A DNA stretch of 64,000 nucleotides from Pirellulaceae bacterium (lineage in GTDB: Bacteria; Planctomycetota; Planctomycetia; Pirellulales; Pirellulaceae), in NCBI GenBank assembly GCA_022448315.1, contig JAKVCA010000031.1:20778-84777 (forward strand). The letters are read 5' to 3'. Shown one piece after another: positions 28,159 to 37,355 of this stretch. How positions within the stretch are numbered: position 1 is the first letter of the stretch; each line of letters begins with the position of its first letter. The notes beneath the pieces were generated by a model. That model was not told the origin of the DNA and made no database searches. It saw only the letters and a program-made list of their open reading frames with translations. The position numbers and the translations under genes were made by a program.

Positions 28159-28629
28159 ATGGAATCCGAACTTCAAGAACTCAAGGATATGCGTCGTCGG
28201 CGCGGCTCTGAAGAGCCGAAAATGGACATTACGCCGATGATTGACGTGACTTTTTTGTTGCTGATTTTCTTTATCGTCGCTTCGCGGTTGGACCCTCAGA
28301 TGGTGGTGGATCTGGCGAAAGCGAAGCATGGGGGTGCGATCCCTGAAAAGACTTCCGCCGTATTGGTCGTGACTCAGGACAACCCGGATAATCCCAGCAT
28401 TTTTAAAGGTGCGAGCAAGGAAGTTGCAAACCAGATTACGGGATCTCCCGAAGAGCAGGAGGAGGCCATTCGCGCTTTCGTCGACGAAGAATGCAGTGGT
28501 GGAAAGAGATACGTGTTGATCAAGGCGGAACGAGGGGTCAAGTATCGACACATGGACCGGATTTATAAGGCGGTGAAGCAAGGAATTACTGACCAGCAGA
28601 TCCACGTGGCCGTCATCGAGAAACGATAA
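28159..28629 (+). CDS. ExbD/TolR-family biopolymer transport protein (first copy)
   Basis: A 156-residue protein with GAGGA 5 bp before the ATG. A charged cytoplasmic tail (M-R-R-R-R-G) is followed by M-D-I-T-P-M-I-D-V-T-F-L-L-L-I-F-F, which contains the conserved membrane aspartate used for proton transfer. A periplasmic domain follows. It couples proton flow through the ExbB channel to movement of the transducer. A second, diverged ExbD-type gene lies 153 bp downstream; heteromeric use is possible. Confidence 0.93.
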   Translation: MESELQELKDMRRRRGSEEPKMDITPMIDVTFLLLIFFIVASRLDPQMVVDLAKAKHGGAIPEKTSAVLVVTQDNPDNPSIFKGASKEVANQITGSPEEQEEAIRAFVDEECSGGKRYVLIKAERGVKYRHMDRIYKAVKQGITDQQIHVAVIEKR

Positions 28630-28782
28630 CAGAAAATTTAGGATGGGAACGGGTTGACGGAGTTCACCAAGAAGCGACAGTCCCGTCGAACTCGATCACG
28701 GGTTTGCAACGGCGAGTGAGGCGGAAGTGTCTCGATCAAGATCCGTTGTGGAAACAAGCCAGGTGGCTTCAAGGAAAACGGC

Positions 28783-29454
28783 ATGAGCGAATCCAGCGAA
28801 GAAAAACCATTTGATTTGACCCCTCCGAAGCGTTCCCGTGAAGACTCTTTGGCGGGCGATTCCTTTGCCCCACCGCCGCTGTCACAAGGCGAGGATGTGC
28901 CGAGTGAGGTCCCAATGGAGGCTGGAGCGGAGACCGGAAAGAAAGATCCTATCCTGCGTTGGAAAGAGGAGCCTGACGAAGCGGATGAGGGGCACGCTGA
29001 GGTGAAGTTGGGCACGGGGAAAGACCGCGAAGCTCTGGAGTTGGACATGACTCCCATGGTGGATGTCACTTTTCTTCTCTTGATCTTCTTTATGGTGACG
29101 GCCTCGTTCACGTTGCTCAAAACCATTGAGCAACCAGCGCCCAATAGCGAGGAGCCTTCGATGACAACCGTGGAGGAATTCGAAGACAATCCTGACTATG
29201 TTCTGGTGTTTATTGATGAGTTCAATACATACACGGTCGTTTACGGTGATTTGGAAGAAGAGGCTCCCAGCGAGCAGGAGCTTTACGTTCAGTTGCGTGA
29301 GGCGATCAATGGCGCGGATGTTCAGCCTACAAAGCTGATGGTCAAGGCACACGGCGATGCCAGCCATGAGCGAGTCGTGATTGCGATGGATGCGGGAACA
29401 GACGTGGGTTTGACTGAAACCGAAGTCATGTTGACGGAACAGGATGCCCTTTAA
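28783..29454 (+). CDS. ExbD/TolR-family protein with long acidic cytoplasmic extension (second copy)
   Basis: A 223-residue protein with AAGGA 7 bp before the ATG. The ExbD core begins with L-D-M-T-P-M-V-D-V-T-F-L-L-L-I-F-F at about residues 87-103, keeping the conserved aspartate. It is preceded by about 85 residues of Pro/Glu/Ser-rich sequence, unusual since ExbD tails are normally short. The periplasmic domain ends in V-M-L-T-E-Q-D-A-L. The extension could bind a cytoplasmic partner or the N-terminal domain of the 1119-residue propeller protein encoded next; both ideas are inference. Confidence 0.92.
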   Translation: MSESSEEKPFDLTPPKRSREDSLAGDSFAPPPLSQGEDVPSEVPMEAGAETGKKDPILRWKEEPDEADEGHAEVKLGTGKDREALELDMTPMVDVTFLLLIFFMVTASFTLLKTIEQPAPNSEEPSMTTVEEFEDNPDYVLVFIDEFNTYTVVYGDLEEEAPSEQELYVQLREAINGADVQPTKLMVKAHGDASHERVVIAMDAGTDVGLTETEVMLTEQDAL

Positions 29455-29574
29455 TCGTGACCTGAGGGTGAGCCAGGGGTGATCTTCGGCGACCTCAGTG
29501 AATTGGCGCTACAGGGATTGAGACAGTTAAATTGGTTTTATCTCGCCGCCCTCAAGGCGGGAATTGGGTGACTG

Positions 29575-32500
29575 ATGAGCGGATTGGAATTTTTACAACA
29601 GCTTGAGTCCAAGGGCGTTCTCGACTCGAAGGTCGTCAAAGCGGTGCGGAGTAAAATCTCTCGCCCTGGCAAGACGATTTCCGCGAATCGAGTGGCAAAG
29701 TACCTCGTTGAAAAAGGGGAACTGACTGCTGCTCAGGCCGAGAGGTTTTTGAACGAAGCCCAGCCTGAACCCGTCGAACTGATGACACTTTCTGAGGTCG
29801 ATGTGGTCGAGGATGTTGAAGACGTTGTTGACTTGACCGCGGTCCCCGAACCATTGGGTACCATTGAAGATCTCGGAGTCGACCAGTTTGAGCAAACGGA
29901 TGCACTCGGTGAGCCTGGAGCCGGGATAGAGGACGCTCCGCCTTTGACGCCCGAGGAAGAGGAACGTGATCGCAGGCGATTTGAGGCCAAGAAGGTCCTT
30001 GAAAATCGTTGGGAAGCGAAATGGATGATCATCGGGCCAACGCTCGTGATCGTACTCGCCATGACCGCTGCATTCCTTTACTTCGTGCTGTTGCGACAAG
30101 ATGCTGAGGAACTGTTGGACATTGCTGAAAAAAGCTATCGAAGTCAGTCTTATGCGGAAGCCATCGAAAACTACGGAAAGTTTCTTCGCAGTCATCCGCG
30201 GCATCCCGAAGCGAGCAAGGCAAGGGTTCGTCAGGGGCTAGGCAAGATTCGTACCTTTTCCGATTCAAATGTTTATGACAAAGCACTACTGGAACTGCCC
30301 CTGGTTTTGCCTGAGATTGAGAATGAAGAAGCGTTTCCGGATGAAGGTCGGCCTGAATTGACCAGTATTCTGCCTGATATCGCCCTCGGATTTGTTGCGA
30401 AAGCAGAGAGAGCTTCGGCCGTCAAAGACAAAGAGGCTTGGGTTGATAAATGTGAGGAGGCAATGGAATACGTTGGCAACGCCATGTACTTGCCGACCTC
30501 TGCGCGAAAGCAGGCCCAAACCAAACTTGACGACCTGGCGGCCCGCCTGGAGACCGTCAACCGGGATATTCAGCGTGAGAAGCAACTGGTTGCGGTGATT
30601 GCCGCGATGGATGTCGCCATCTCTCAGGATAAAACGACCGATGCTTTCATCTTGAGAAAAGATCTGCTTCGTGAATTCCCAATTCTTGAGGGCGAAGCTC
30701 GGTTGATCGAAGCTTCAGAGCGGACGGCACAGCACGAACAGAGTCTGGTGAAAAATGAACTGCCTGAACTCGAAGTGTTTGAGAACGCTCGACTTTCAGA
30801 TGCGATGGCGACCGCGGTGTTCGCAACCCGTGTGGGACAGGAGATCACCGAACTGGAGGGCCAGCTTTACCCACTTCTCGCCCGCGGGGCGGTTTACATG
30901 TTCAACGCTTCCTCCGGAGAGGTGTTGTGGCGACATTTTGTCGGTTATGAGACGAGCAACCAGCCCCAATGGGTCAACGAGGCGGGAGGAGATATCATTC
31001 TCTCCAATCAGCAATCGCATGAAGTTGTTCGAGTGGAGGGACGGACTGGGGCCGTAGTTTGGCGATCTGAAATTGGAGAGCCGTTTGGACCGGTGACGTT
31101 AACCAAAGATTCAGTTTTTGTTTCAACTTACGCCGGTCGAGTTCTGCAGTTGGCCCTCGAAGCAGATGCCACCAATGGGATACCGGGCGGGACCGTAATG
31201 GACGGCGTTCTGATTCCGCAACCGCTTAACGTGGGCGCGGCCTCGGATCGTATTGGCAAACATGTTTACCAAGTCGGCTTGCAATCCAATGTGTACGTAT
31301 TGACGCCCGGCGAGGGGGGCGAGCCCATGTCCTGCGAGGAAGTATTTTACCTCGGGCATCGGGATGGAAGCGTCAAGGTCACCCCCATTTTGACGCAAGG
31401 TTTACTTTTTATTGTGGAGAATTCCGGAACTGACTTTTCCAATCTCCACGTGTTGAAGCCTGCAAATCGCGGTCTAGGTTTGGAGCGAGCCCAAGCACCG
31501 ATTCGACTTCGAGGCGAAGTCCTTGCGGCTTTGGAACTCTACGGACGACGTGGCCTGCTTACCCTGACTGACCAAGGTGAGATCAAGCTTTGGGAAGTGG
31601 AACTGGTCGAGGAAGGTGAAGATCCCGTCAAGGAGATTGCGACCTTTGACCGAAAGACGGCGCCGGGAACTTACAGTTTCTATCTGGCGGAAAAAGGAAA
31701 GCTTTGGGTCGGGGACTCAGGGCTGACGGATTTCGAAGTTCAGGCTCAACGTGGCACCTTGAATCGAACCAATGCTTATAACGCGGGAGACCAGTTCATT
31801 GCGCCCTTCGCACTTTTTGGCGACACATTACTCCATGCCAGAGTAAGGGCGGGATCCCAGTTGGTGAGTGTGGCGGCGGTCAATGCGGAAAATCATTCAG
31901 AGGTTTGGCGAACCGACCTCGCGGCGCCGATGGCGGGTCGGCCGAATGTCGAATTGGATGGCTCCGTCCTTGCAGTGACTAGCCAAGGGGATCAGTACGT
32001 GGTTGACCAGGCCATTTTGGAGGCTGGGGGAGCCAGTATTCCCCGCCGACGCGGAAGCACCACGGAGCAGGATCTTGTGTTTGACCATAAGGTGGATTTG
32101 GGCGAAGGCCGTATCCTCTGCTTTGGTCCTCCTAAAAAACGACGGGTCTTGGGAGTCGATCCAACACAGAAAGTCAACACAACGGCGTTGAGCGACAGCG
32201 GAGTTCCTGCAGGAACCCTGTCTTTCCCTCCGGTGATGATGGGGAATCAGGTGCTTGCAGGCTCAACGCAAGGGCCAGTCTTCCTGCTTGATGCCTTTCG
32301 AGGACGAGCAGTCGGAACGCCGTTTCAGCCGGTGGTCGCACCAGGCAAGGTGATCCAGTGGATGCGCCCAGCGGTGATCGGCGATGATCGGTTTGTGATC
32401 GCTGAAGCGGAGGGAGAAATCTTTGCGGTGAAGCGGCAGGGAAATGGGTTGACCAAACAAGGGCAGGTATCGGTTGAGGGGCAGTTCGTCTCGCCATTGG

Positions 32501-32934
32501 CCGCTGTTGGTGGTCAGGTTATGGGCGTGGTGTCTGATGGTGTGAACCAATCCGTGATGAGTTTCAATCCAGACAATTTGGCGGCGGCTGGAGAAACCGA
32601 ACTTCCTGCAGCGGTGACTTACGGGCCCGAGGCGGCCGGCGAATATGGCCTGATTGCCACAGCGGATGGTTCGCTTCATGGCCTTTCGGGGGAAAGCAAT
32701 GTGGAGTGGTCGGTCTCACTCAATGGGACCTACCCGGTTGGATCAACGCTGGAGGGAGATTACGCGTTTGTCACCTTGGCCAACGGGCAGGTACTGGAGA
32801 TCAAGTTGTCGGAGGGAGCCATTGTAAAAACGCTCAACATTGGAGAACCACTCAAGGGGGACCCCTTGATTCAAGGTGGGATCCTATATGCCTCCGGTGC
32901 GGACGGGACTTTGTATGCCGTGGGCCTGAATTAG
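29575..32934 (+). CDS. membrane-anchored TPR and PQQ-like beta-propeller protein
   Basis: A 1119-residue protein with an unusual order. A small helical cytoplasmic domain (about 1-65) comes first. An acidic linker follows, then one transmembrane segment (about 150-173), a TPR-like stretch (about 175-215), a helical middle region, and a C-terminal propeller (about 425-1119) with repeats such as M-F-N-A-S-S-G-E-V-L-W and V-E-G-R-T-G-A-V-V-W. The final blade ends in L-Y-A-S-G-A-D-G-T-L-Y-A-V. The topology places the propeller in the periplasm. No catalytic residues were recognised. It follows the ExbD genes by 120 bp and precedes the solute-binding fusion by 97 bp. Confidence 0.85.
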   Translation: MSGLEFLQQLESKGVLDSKVVKAVRSKISRPGKTISANRVAKYLVEKGELTAAQAERFLNEAQPEPVELMTLSEVDVVEDVEDVVDLTAVPEPLGTIEDLGVDQFEQTDALGEPGAGIEDAPPLTPEEEERDRRRFEAKKVLENRWEAKWMIIGPTLVIVLAMTAAFLYFVLLRQDAEELLDIAEKSYRSQSYAEAIENYGKFLRSHPRHPEASKARVRQGLGKIRTFSDSNVYDKALLELPLVLPEIENEEAFPDEGRPELTSILPDIALGFVAKAERASAVKDKEAWVDKCEEAMEYVGNAMYLPTSARKQAQTKLDDLAARLETVNRDIQREKQLVAVIAAMDVAISQDKTTDAFILRKDLLREFPILEGEARLIEASERTAQHEQSLVKNELPELEVFENARLSDAMATAVFATRVGQEITELEGQLYPLLARGAVYMFNASSGEVLWRHFVGYETSNQPQWVNEAGGDIILSNQQSHEVVRVEGRTGAVVWRSEIGEPFGPVTLTKDSVFVSTYAGRVLQLALEADATNGIPGGTVMDGVLIPQPLNVGAASDRIGKHVYQVGLQSNVYVLTPGEGGEPMSCEEVFYLGHRDGSVKVTPILTQGLLFIVENSGTDFSNLHVLKPANRGLGLERAQAPIRLRGEVLAALELYGRRGLLTLTDQGEIKLWEVELVEEGEDPVKEIATFDRKTAPGTYSFYLAEKGKLWVGDSGLTDFEVQAQRGTLNRTNAYNAGDQFIAPFALFGDTLLHARVRAGSQLVSVAAVNAENHSEVWRTDLAAPMAGRPNVELDGSVLAVTSQGDQYVVDQAILEAGGASIPRRRGSTTEQDLVFDHKVDLGEGRILCFGPPKKRRVLGVDPTQKVNTTALSDSGVPAGTLSFPPVMMGNQVLAGSTQGPVFLLDAFRGRAVGTPFQPVVAPGKVIQWMRPAVIGDDRFVIAEAEGEIFAVKRQGNGLTKQGQVSVEGQFVSPLAAVGGQVMGVVSDGVNQSVMSFNPDNLAAAGETELPAAVTYGPEAAGEYGLIATADGSLHGLSGESNVEWSVSLNGTYPVGSTLEGDYAFVTLANGQVLEIKLSEGAIVKTLNIGEPLKGDPLIQGGILYASGADGTLYAVGLN

Positions 32935-33031
32935 CCGGAGCCGCGTCGGGTGAATGCGATGGTAATCACGGGTTTCATCCCATCATGGATGAGAAGTGTT
33001 TTCGAATAAACTGAAAAGTGATTAACTTACG

Positions 33032-35509
33032 ATGATGCACAGGTCGTTTAATTTCGGGCGAGCTTTCGAGTCCAGACGAACGGGACCCTTGGGCCTTGTC
33101 CTGGTTCGGACGGGAGCTCGTCGACAGGTTGCCCAGTGTCTTAGGGTTTTGCTTGGACTTTTACTTATCGGTCAATTGGTTGCGATGCCTGCCGACTTGT
33201 CGGCCCAGGATGACAAGACCATTGAAGATCTTACCATCGGCGAGCGAGAGGCCTTTGACCGTCTGACCTTCAATGAGGCCAATGAGGATGCCGTACTAGA
33301 GGTTTTCCCTTTGGAACTTCCGGGTGGCGTCGTTCCCGAGACCCCGCCGCCAGGTGAATGGTTACGCTTTCGTCTTGTGGATCGACCGCAACATCTTTTC
33401 GAAACACCCTGGACCGCGCTCGTCAAAGTGGAAAGGTACCCGGACCTGCTGCTTCAGGAAGCTCAGGGCCTGATTGCCGCACAGGAATTCGACAAGGCTT
33501 TTCCAGCATTGTCCCGGTTGATGAGGGATTATCCGGAGACCAAGGGCCTGCAACAGATGCAGGTCGAGTTCCTTTACCAAAACGCGAGGCAATTGATTCA
33601 ACGTGGGAATGGTTATGCGGCGTTGACTGTCCTTGATGAACTCAACCGTCTCAATGCGGACTACCGACCAAGCAATAGTGCGCCTCAAGCGGGAGAAATG
33701 GTTGAACAGGTCCTCAACGAGATTCTTGGGGGCTATGTCAATAATAGAGAGTTCACTCGGGCCGAACGTTACATGGAGATCATTCTCGGTAAATATGGCG
33801 AACAGCAACGCCCTGTCGTGGATCGGTGGCAAAAAGAAATCGAAAACGTCGCATTGAAATACATGGCGGACGCGAAGACCTATCTCGCTTCAGGTGACGG
33901 TCGCGCGGCCCATCAGGCGGTCCGAAGAATGTTTGGGATCTTGCGGGAGGTGGAAGGGGGCGAAGATATCGCGAGCCAAGTCCTGGAAAAATTTCCTTTG
34001 GTTTTGGTCGCCGTGCCCCAAACAAGTTTGACGCCAAATCCCAACAGCCTGAACAACTGGGCTTCTCGACGATTAGGCCGGCTTTCCTATCGAACCATGG
34101 TGGAATACGCCGGGCAAGGACAGGACGGAGGGGTTTATGTCCTGCCGCAGGGTTCCATCGAGATGAGTGAAGATCGAAAGTCAATCGTCTTTGAAATCTC
34201 GGAAACGCCGACCAGCCCCTTGCTGCCAGAGACCAGCATTTACCAGCTTTCAAAACGATTTTTTGAGGCTGCGGATGTCAACCGCGAAGATTCGATTCCC
34301 GCGTGGTCGAGACTGCTCGCGGGTCTTGAAATCGAATCCGAGAATCGTTTGCGGGTGGATCTGAGGTTTCCACATGTGCTTCCGGAATCTTATTTGAAAT
34401 TACCCTTCCAGTCGAAGGCAAGCGAAGACACTGAACAGCCAAATGGGGTCTATAGGCCCCATGAATCGCTGCGAGGCAATCAGGAAAAACGTTTCATGGT
34501 GAATGATGCCTTCCGCGATAAGGTCGATAAAAACTGGCCGGAAATTGTCGAACAGGTTTTCACTTCGCATGAAGAAGCGGTTCAGGCTTTGGAGCGATCC
34601 GATATCGACGTGATTGAGCAGGTTTTTCCTGCTGACGTGCCTCGGTTGCGGGAAAACCCGGATGTCGTTGTGGATCGATACGAATTACCCGTGACGCACA
34701 TTTTGATTCCTAATCCGCGCAATGCCCTGATGAAATTTCCGGCTTTTCGACGCGCCTTACTCTACGGCACCAATCGTGAATTGATTCTCCAACAGATGAT
34801 CCTTGGTGGAGCACCTTTGGAGGGAGCTGAACTCATCAGTGGGCCCTTTCCTCTGGGGATTGACGATTCGGATCCGTTGAACTACGCCTACAATTTTCGG
34901 ATTGAGCCGATTCCTTATGAAAAACGTCTGGGCCAAACACTGGTCAAGCTGGCTGAGATTCAGCTTCAGGATCAACTGGAGTTGGAACGCATCGAGAGGG
35001 GCGAGGCGACTGCTGTGGAGGAAGGTGAGCCAGAGCCCATCAAGATCAAACTGGTTTACCCCGCTGGTGACATTCCATCCATTGCCTGTCAGGCGATGGC
35101 CAAGCAGTTGAATTCGATCGGACTGGAAATGGAACTCGTCCAACTCGATCCGGGCGAGGTTTACCCCGCAGATGATGACTGGGACCTGCTGTTCACCGAA
35201 GTCATCATGTCGGAACCCCTCGCCGACGCGCGTCGCTTGATGGCGGAGGATGGGTTGGCCCAAATCAAAATGGCGCCGATCGATCTGGCGCTTCGTCGCC
35301 TGGATGAAGCCGAGAGTTGGTCACAGGCGCGGCGGCGACTGTATGAATTGCACTTGTTGGCATTCAATGAAGTGGCCATTTTGCCCCTATGGCAGCTGCC
35401 TGTTTATCACGCTCGCAGAAACTCGCTTCGAGGCGTGGGCAGCAATCTGCAAACCTTGTATGACCAGGTGGATGCCTGGGAATTGGTGATTTATGGTCGC
35501 GAAGACTAG
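33032..35509 (+). CDS. exported TPR plus solute-binding protein (SBP family 5-like) fusion
   Basis: An 825-residue protein. The N-terminal ~55 residues contain basic segments and a hydrophobic core ending M-P-A-D-L-S-A-Q, a long signal of the kind seen in planctomycetes. Residues about 145-215 are TPR-like. The C-terminal ~500 residues resemble OppA/DppA-type binding proteins: the segment F-P-A-F-R-R-A-L-L-Y-G-T-N-R-E-L-I-L matches the P-x-V-R-x-A-l-x-y-a-i-D-R region of SBP_bac_5. No permease or ATPase of a peptide ABC transporter is near. It may be a substrate reader for the Exb/Tol machine (inference). Its 3' end overlaps the next gene by 17 bp. Confidence 0.82.
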   Translation: MMHRSFNFGRAFESRRTGPLGLVLVRTGARRQVAQCLRVLLGLLLIGQLVAMPADLSAQDDKTIEDLTIGEREAFDRLTFNEANEDAVLEVFPLELPGGVVPETPPPGEWLRFRLVDRPQHLFETPWTALVKVERYPDLLLQEAQGLIAAQEFDKAFPALSRLMRDYPETKGLQQMQVEFLYQNARQLIQRGNGYAALTVLDELNRLNADYRPSNSAPQAGEMVEQVLNEILGGYVNNREFTRAERYMEIILGKYGEQQRPVVDRWQKEIENVALKYMADAKTYLASGDGRAAHQAVRRMFGILREVEGGEDIASQVLEKFPLVLVAVPQTSLTPNPNSLNNWASRRLGRLSYRTMVEYAGQGQDGGVYVLPQGSIEMSEDRKSIVFEISETPTSPLLPETSIYQLSKRFFEAADVNREDSIPAWSRLLAGLEIESENRLRVDLRFPHVLPESYLKLPFQSKASEDTEQPNGVYRPHESLRGNQEKRFMVNDAFRDKVDKNWPEIVEQVFTSHEEAVQALERSDIDVIEQVFPADVPRLRENPDVVVDRYELPVTHILIPNPRNALMKFPAFRRALLYGTNRELILQQMILGGAPLEGAELISGPFPLGIDDSDPLNYAYNFRIEPIPYEKRLGQTLVKLAEIQLQDQLELERIERGEATAVEEGEPEPIKIKLVYPAGDIPSIACQAMAKQLNSIGLEMELVQLDPGEVYPADDDWDLLFTEVIMSEPLADARRLMAEDGLAQIKMAPIDLALRRLDEAESWSQARRRLYELHLLAFNEVAILPLWQLPVYHARRNSLRGVGSNLQTLYDQVDAWELVIYGRED

Positions 35510-37022
35510 CAGCTCCAACTTCCAACAAATGACGCATCAGCCCGTCCGTGTCGTGTACCTGGCATTCGCGGTTGCGACGCTTGGGCTCTTCTGGACTTTT
35601 CCAGCCATGGGGCAGGAAAAAGAGGAAGTCTGGGAGTATTCTCCTTATCGAGTCAAAGTTTGGGTGGCACTTGAGCTGACCCCCGAATTGGGAACTGGGA
35701 CACTTGCGCGTATCAAGAAGGAGATTGTTTGGCTATCCGAACAAGTGGATCTTTCGGGATGGAGAGTGACGCCGGAGGCCGTTCCAGTTGCTTGGCAAAG
35801 CCGGATCTTGCAAGATCTGGATGCTCTTACGCTTCCCGAAAAAGCCGAAGACCGTCTTAAGGAGCTCGGTGATGCAGACAAGTTGATTTTTGTGGGTGTT
35901 AAGAAAGACGGTCAGGGATATCGGGTGACTTCTCGAGAATACGATGGCACAACCGAAATTCTGGGCCCCGTTTTTTCTCAGAAATGTTGGTTCATTCATC
36001 GACTTGGACGGCAGGCTTATCGTGCCGTGGAAAGCGCGTTTTCACCCATTGCAAGAGTTGAGGAGGCCAACGTCGGTCGTGCCACCGTGAAGATGCGAGC
36101 CAGTGGTCTGATTCAGGGTCCTCAACCGGACGATGCTGTGCCGGTGACACCTCCGACATACATCCAAAATTCTGATGTCATGGTGCCCCTCATTAAACAT
36201 GTAGGCCGCTTGAAATTGGATCGCGCCAACATTCGCGTACTCGATTGGACTTGTCTGTCCATTGAGGGGCGCGAGGGAGATCTGATTCAGTGCAAAGTGA
36301 ACTCAATGTTCCGGTCCCCGCTCGGAAGCCGCACCAGTCGGCGGCAACAGCGCTACGCGATTGTGACCAAGCCGGCAACCGCAACAACGACCATCGTCAT
36401 GCATTCCAACGATAAAGCAAAAGAGCCATTGTCTGGGTATAACGTTTATTACGTTGATCAGGAGAAGAATGAACCGATTCTTTTAGGAAAATCAGATTGG
36501 CGTGGCGAGGTGACGGTCGACCAGAAATACGGTCAGTTTCAGACACTCTATGTAAAAAATGGCGAGAGGGTTCTTTCACGTATGCCCCTCGTTGTCGGCT
36601 ACTACGACCGCGTCGATGCTCCGGTACTAAGTGATGAGATTCGTCTCCGTGCCGAAGGGATTATCCAGGGGCTGGAAAGTCAGTTTCTAGACTTGGTCGC
36701 GCGACGCGAGGTTTTCTCCGCTCGCATTCGATACAGAATTGGCGCGGGCGAGTTTGACGGTGCTGAAGAGTTGTTGAACGAATTGCGTGATCTACCGACT
36801 CGGGAACAATTTGAAGACATCATCAATCAGCAGGAGAGGTTGTTGCAGTCCGATGATACTCGCGAGCAAGCGAGAATTAACGGGATGTTCACGCAACTTC
36901 GCACGCTGCTTCTCAAGCATGTCAGCGACATCTCCGGCGAGCTTGACTCCGAATTGAGGAAAGCCCGCGAGGGGGCGCCTGCCGAGGGAGCCGCTGCGGG
37001 CGATGGCACTGCCGCGGCCTAG
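35493..37022 (+). CDS. exported protein of the Exb/Tol block, function unknown
   Basis: A 509-residue protein with a signal peptide ending F-P-A-M-G-Q. The frame overlaps the upstream gene by 17 bp, implying translational coupling; an alternative ATG at 35529 would remove the overlap. The mature part is mixed alpha/beta with a Y-S-P-Y-R-V-K-V-W-V-A-L-E-L start, a central beta-rich region, and a helical C-terminus rich in Glu/Arg/Leu, ending in an Ala/Gly-rich tail. No known domain was recognised. The coupling strongly suggests joint function with the solute-binding fusion. Confidence 0.75.
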   Translation: MVAKTSSSNFQQMTHQPVRVVYLAFAVATLGLFWTFPAMGQEKEEVWEYSPYRVKVWVALELTPELGTGTLARIKKEIVWLSEQVDLSGWRVTPEAVPVAWQSRILQDLDALTLPEKAEDRLKELGDADKLIFVGVKKDGQGYRVTSREYDGTTEILGPVFSQKCWFIHRLGRQAYRAVESAFSPIARVEEANVGRATVKMRASGLIQGPQPDDAVPVTPPTYIQNSDVMVPLIKHVGRLKLDRANIRVLDWTCLSIEGREGDLIQCKVNSMFRSPLGSRTSRRQQRYAIVTKPATATTTIVMHSNDKAKEPLSGYNVYYVDQEKNEPILLGKSDWRGEVTVDQKYGQFQTLYVKNGERVLSRMPLVVGYYDRVDAPVLSDEIRLRAEGIIQGLESQFLDLVARREVFSARIRYRIGAGEFDGAEELLNELRDLPTREQFEDIINQQERLLQSDDTREQARINGMFTQLRTLLLKHVSDISGELDSELRKAREGAPAEGAAAGDGTAAA

Positions 37023-37355
37023 ATTCGGAATTTCTTCCTGACTTAAAAACGCTCAAACAATCCCGAGCGTGGAGCTTCGTCCGGGCGATCAATACGATTT
37101 CCAGACTCCCGCGGGTCAATGCAAAGTCGTTGGATCGTTTTTTCAAAGCGCGTACGGCAAGACGCAAATCGGATGCCTTGCTGGTATCAGGAATCTGCGT
37201 TCCCGTCTTTTTTCAAAAGTCGATTTCTTTTGACGTCGCTTCTCCTCAGCTAGCGTTGATGAGATTCTCTTGACCGATAGCCCATTCAGGCTTATTGAAG
37301 AGGCACGGTCGTGTCGTCGCACTTCTTACTCCCGATAGGCACCCCTCGATTCATC
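37023..37355. other. intergenic region, no gene recognised
   Basis: 333 bp between the last tightly linked block gene and the barrel-like gene. A 5-bp stem followed by T-rich sequence on the minus strand at 37045-37069 is too weak to call. Confidence 0.35.

Noticed and set aside
29593..30204. A 203-codon minus-strand frame
   Set aside because: It is antisense to the 1119-residue propeller gene and has no coding features.
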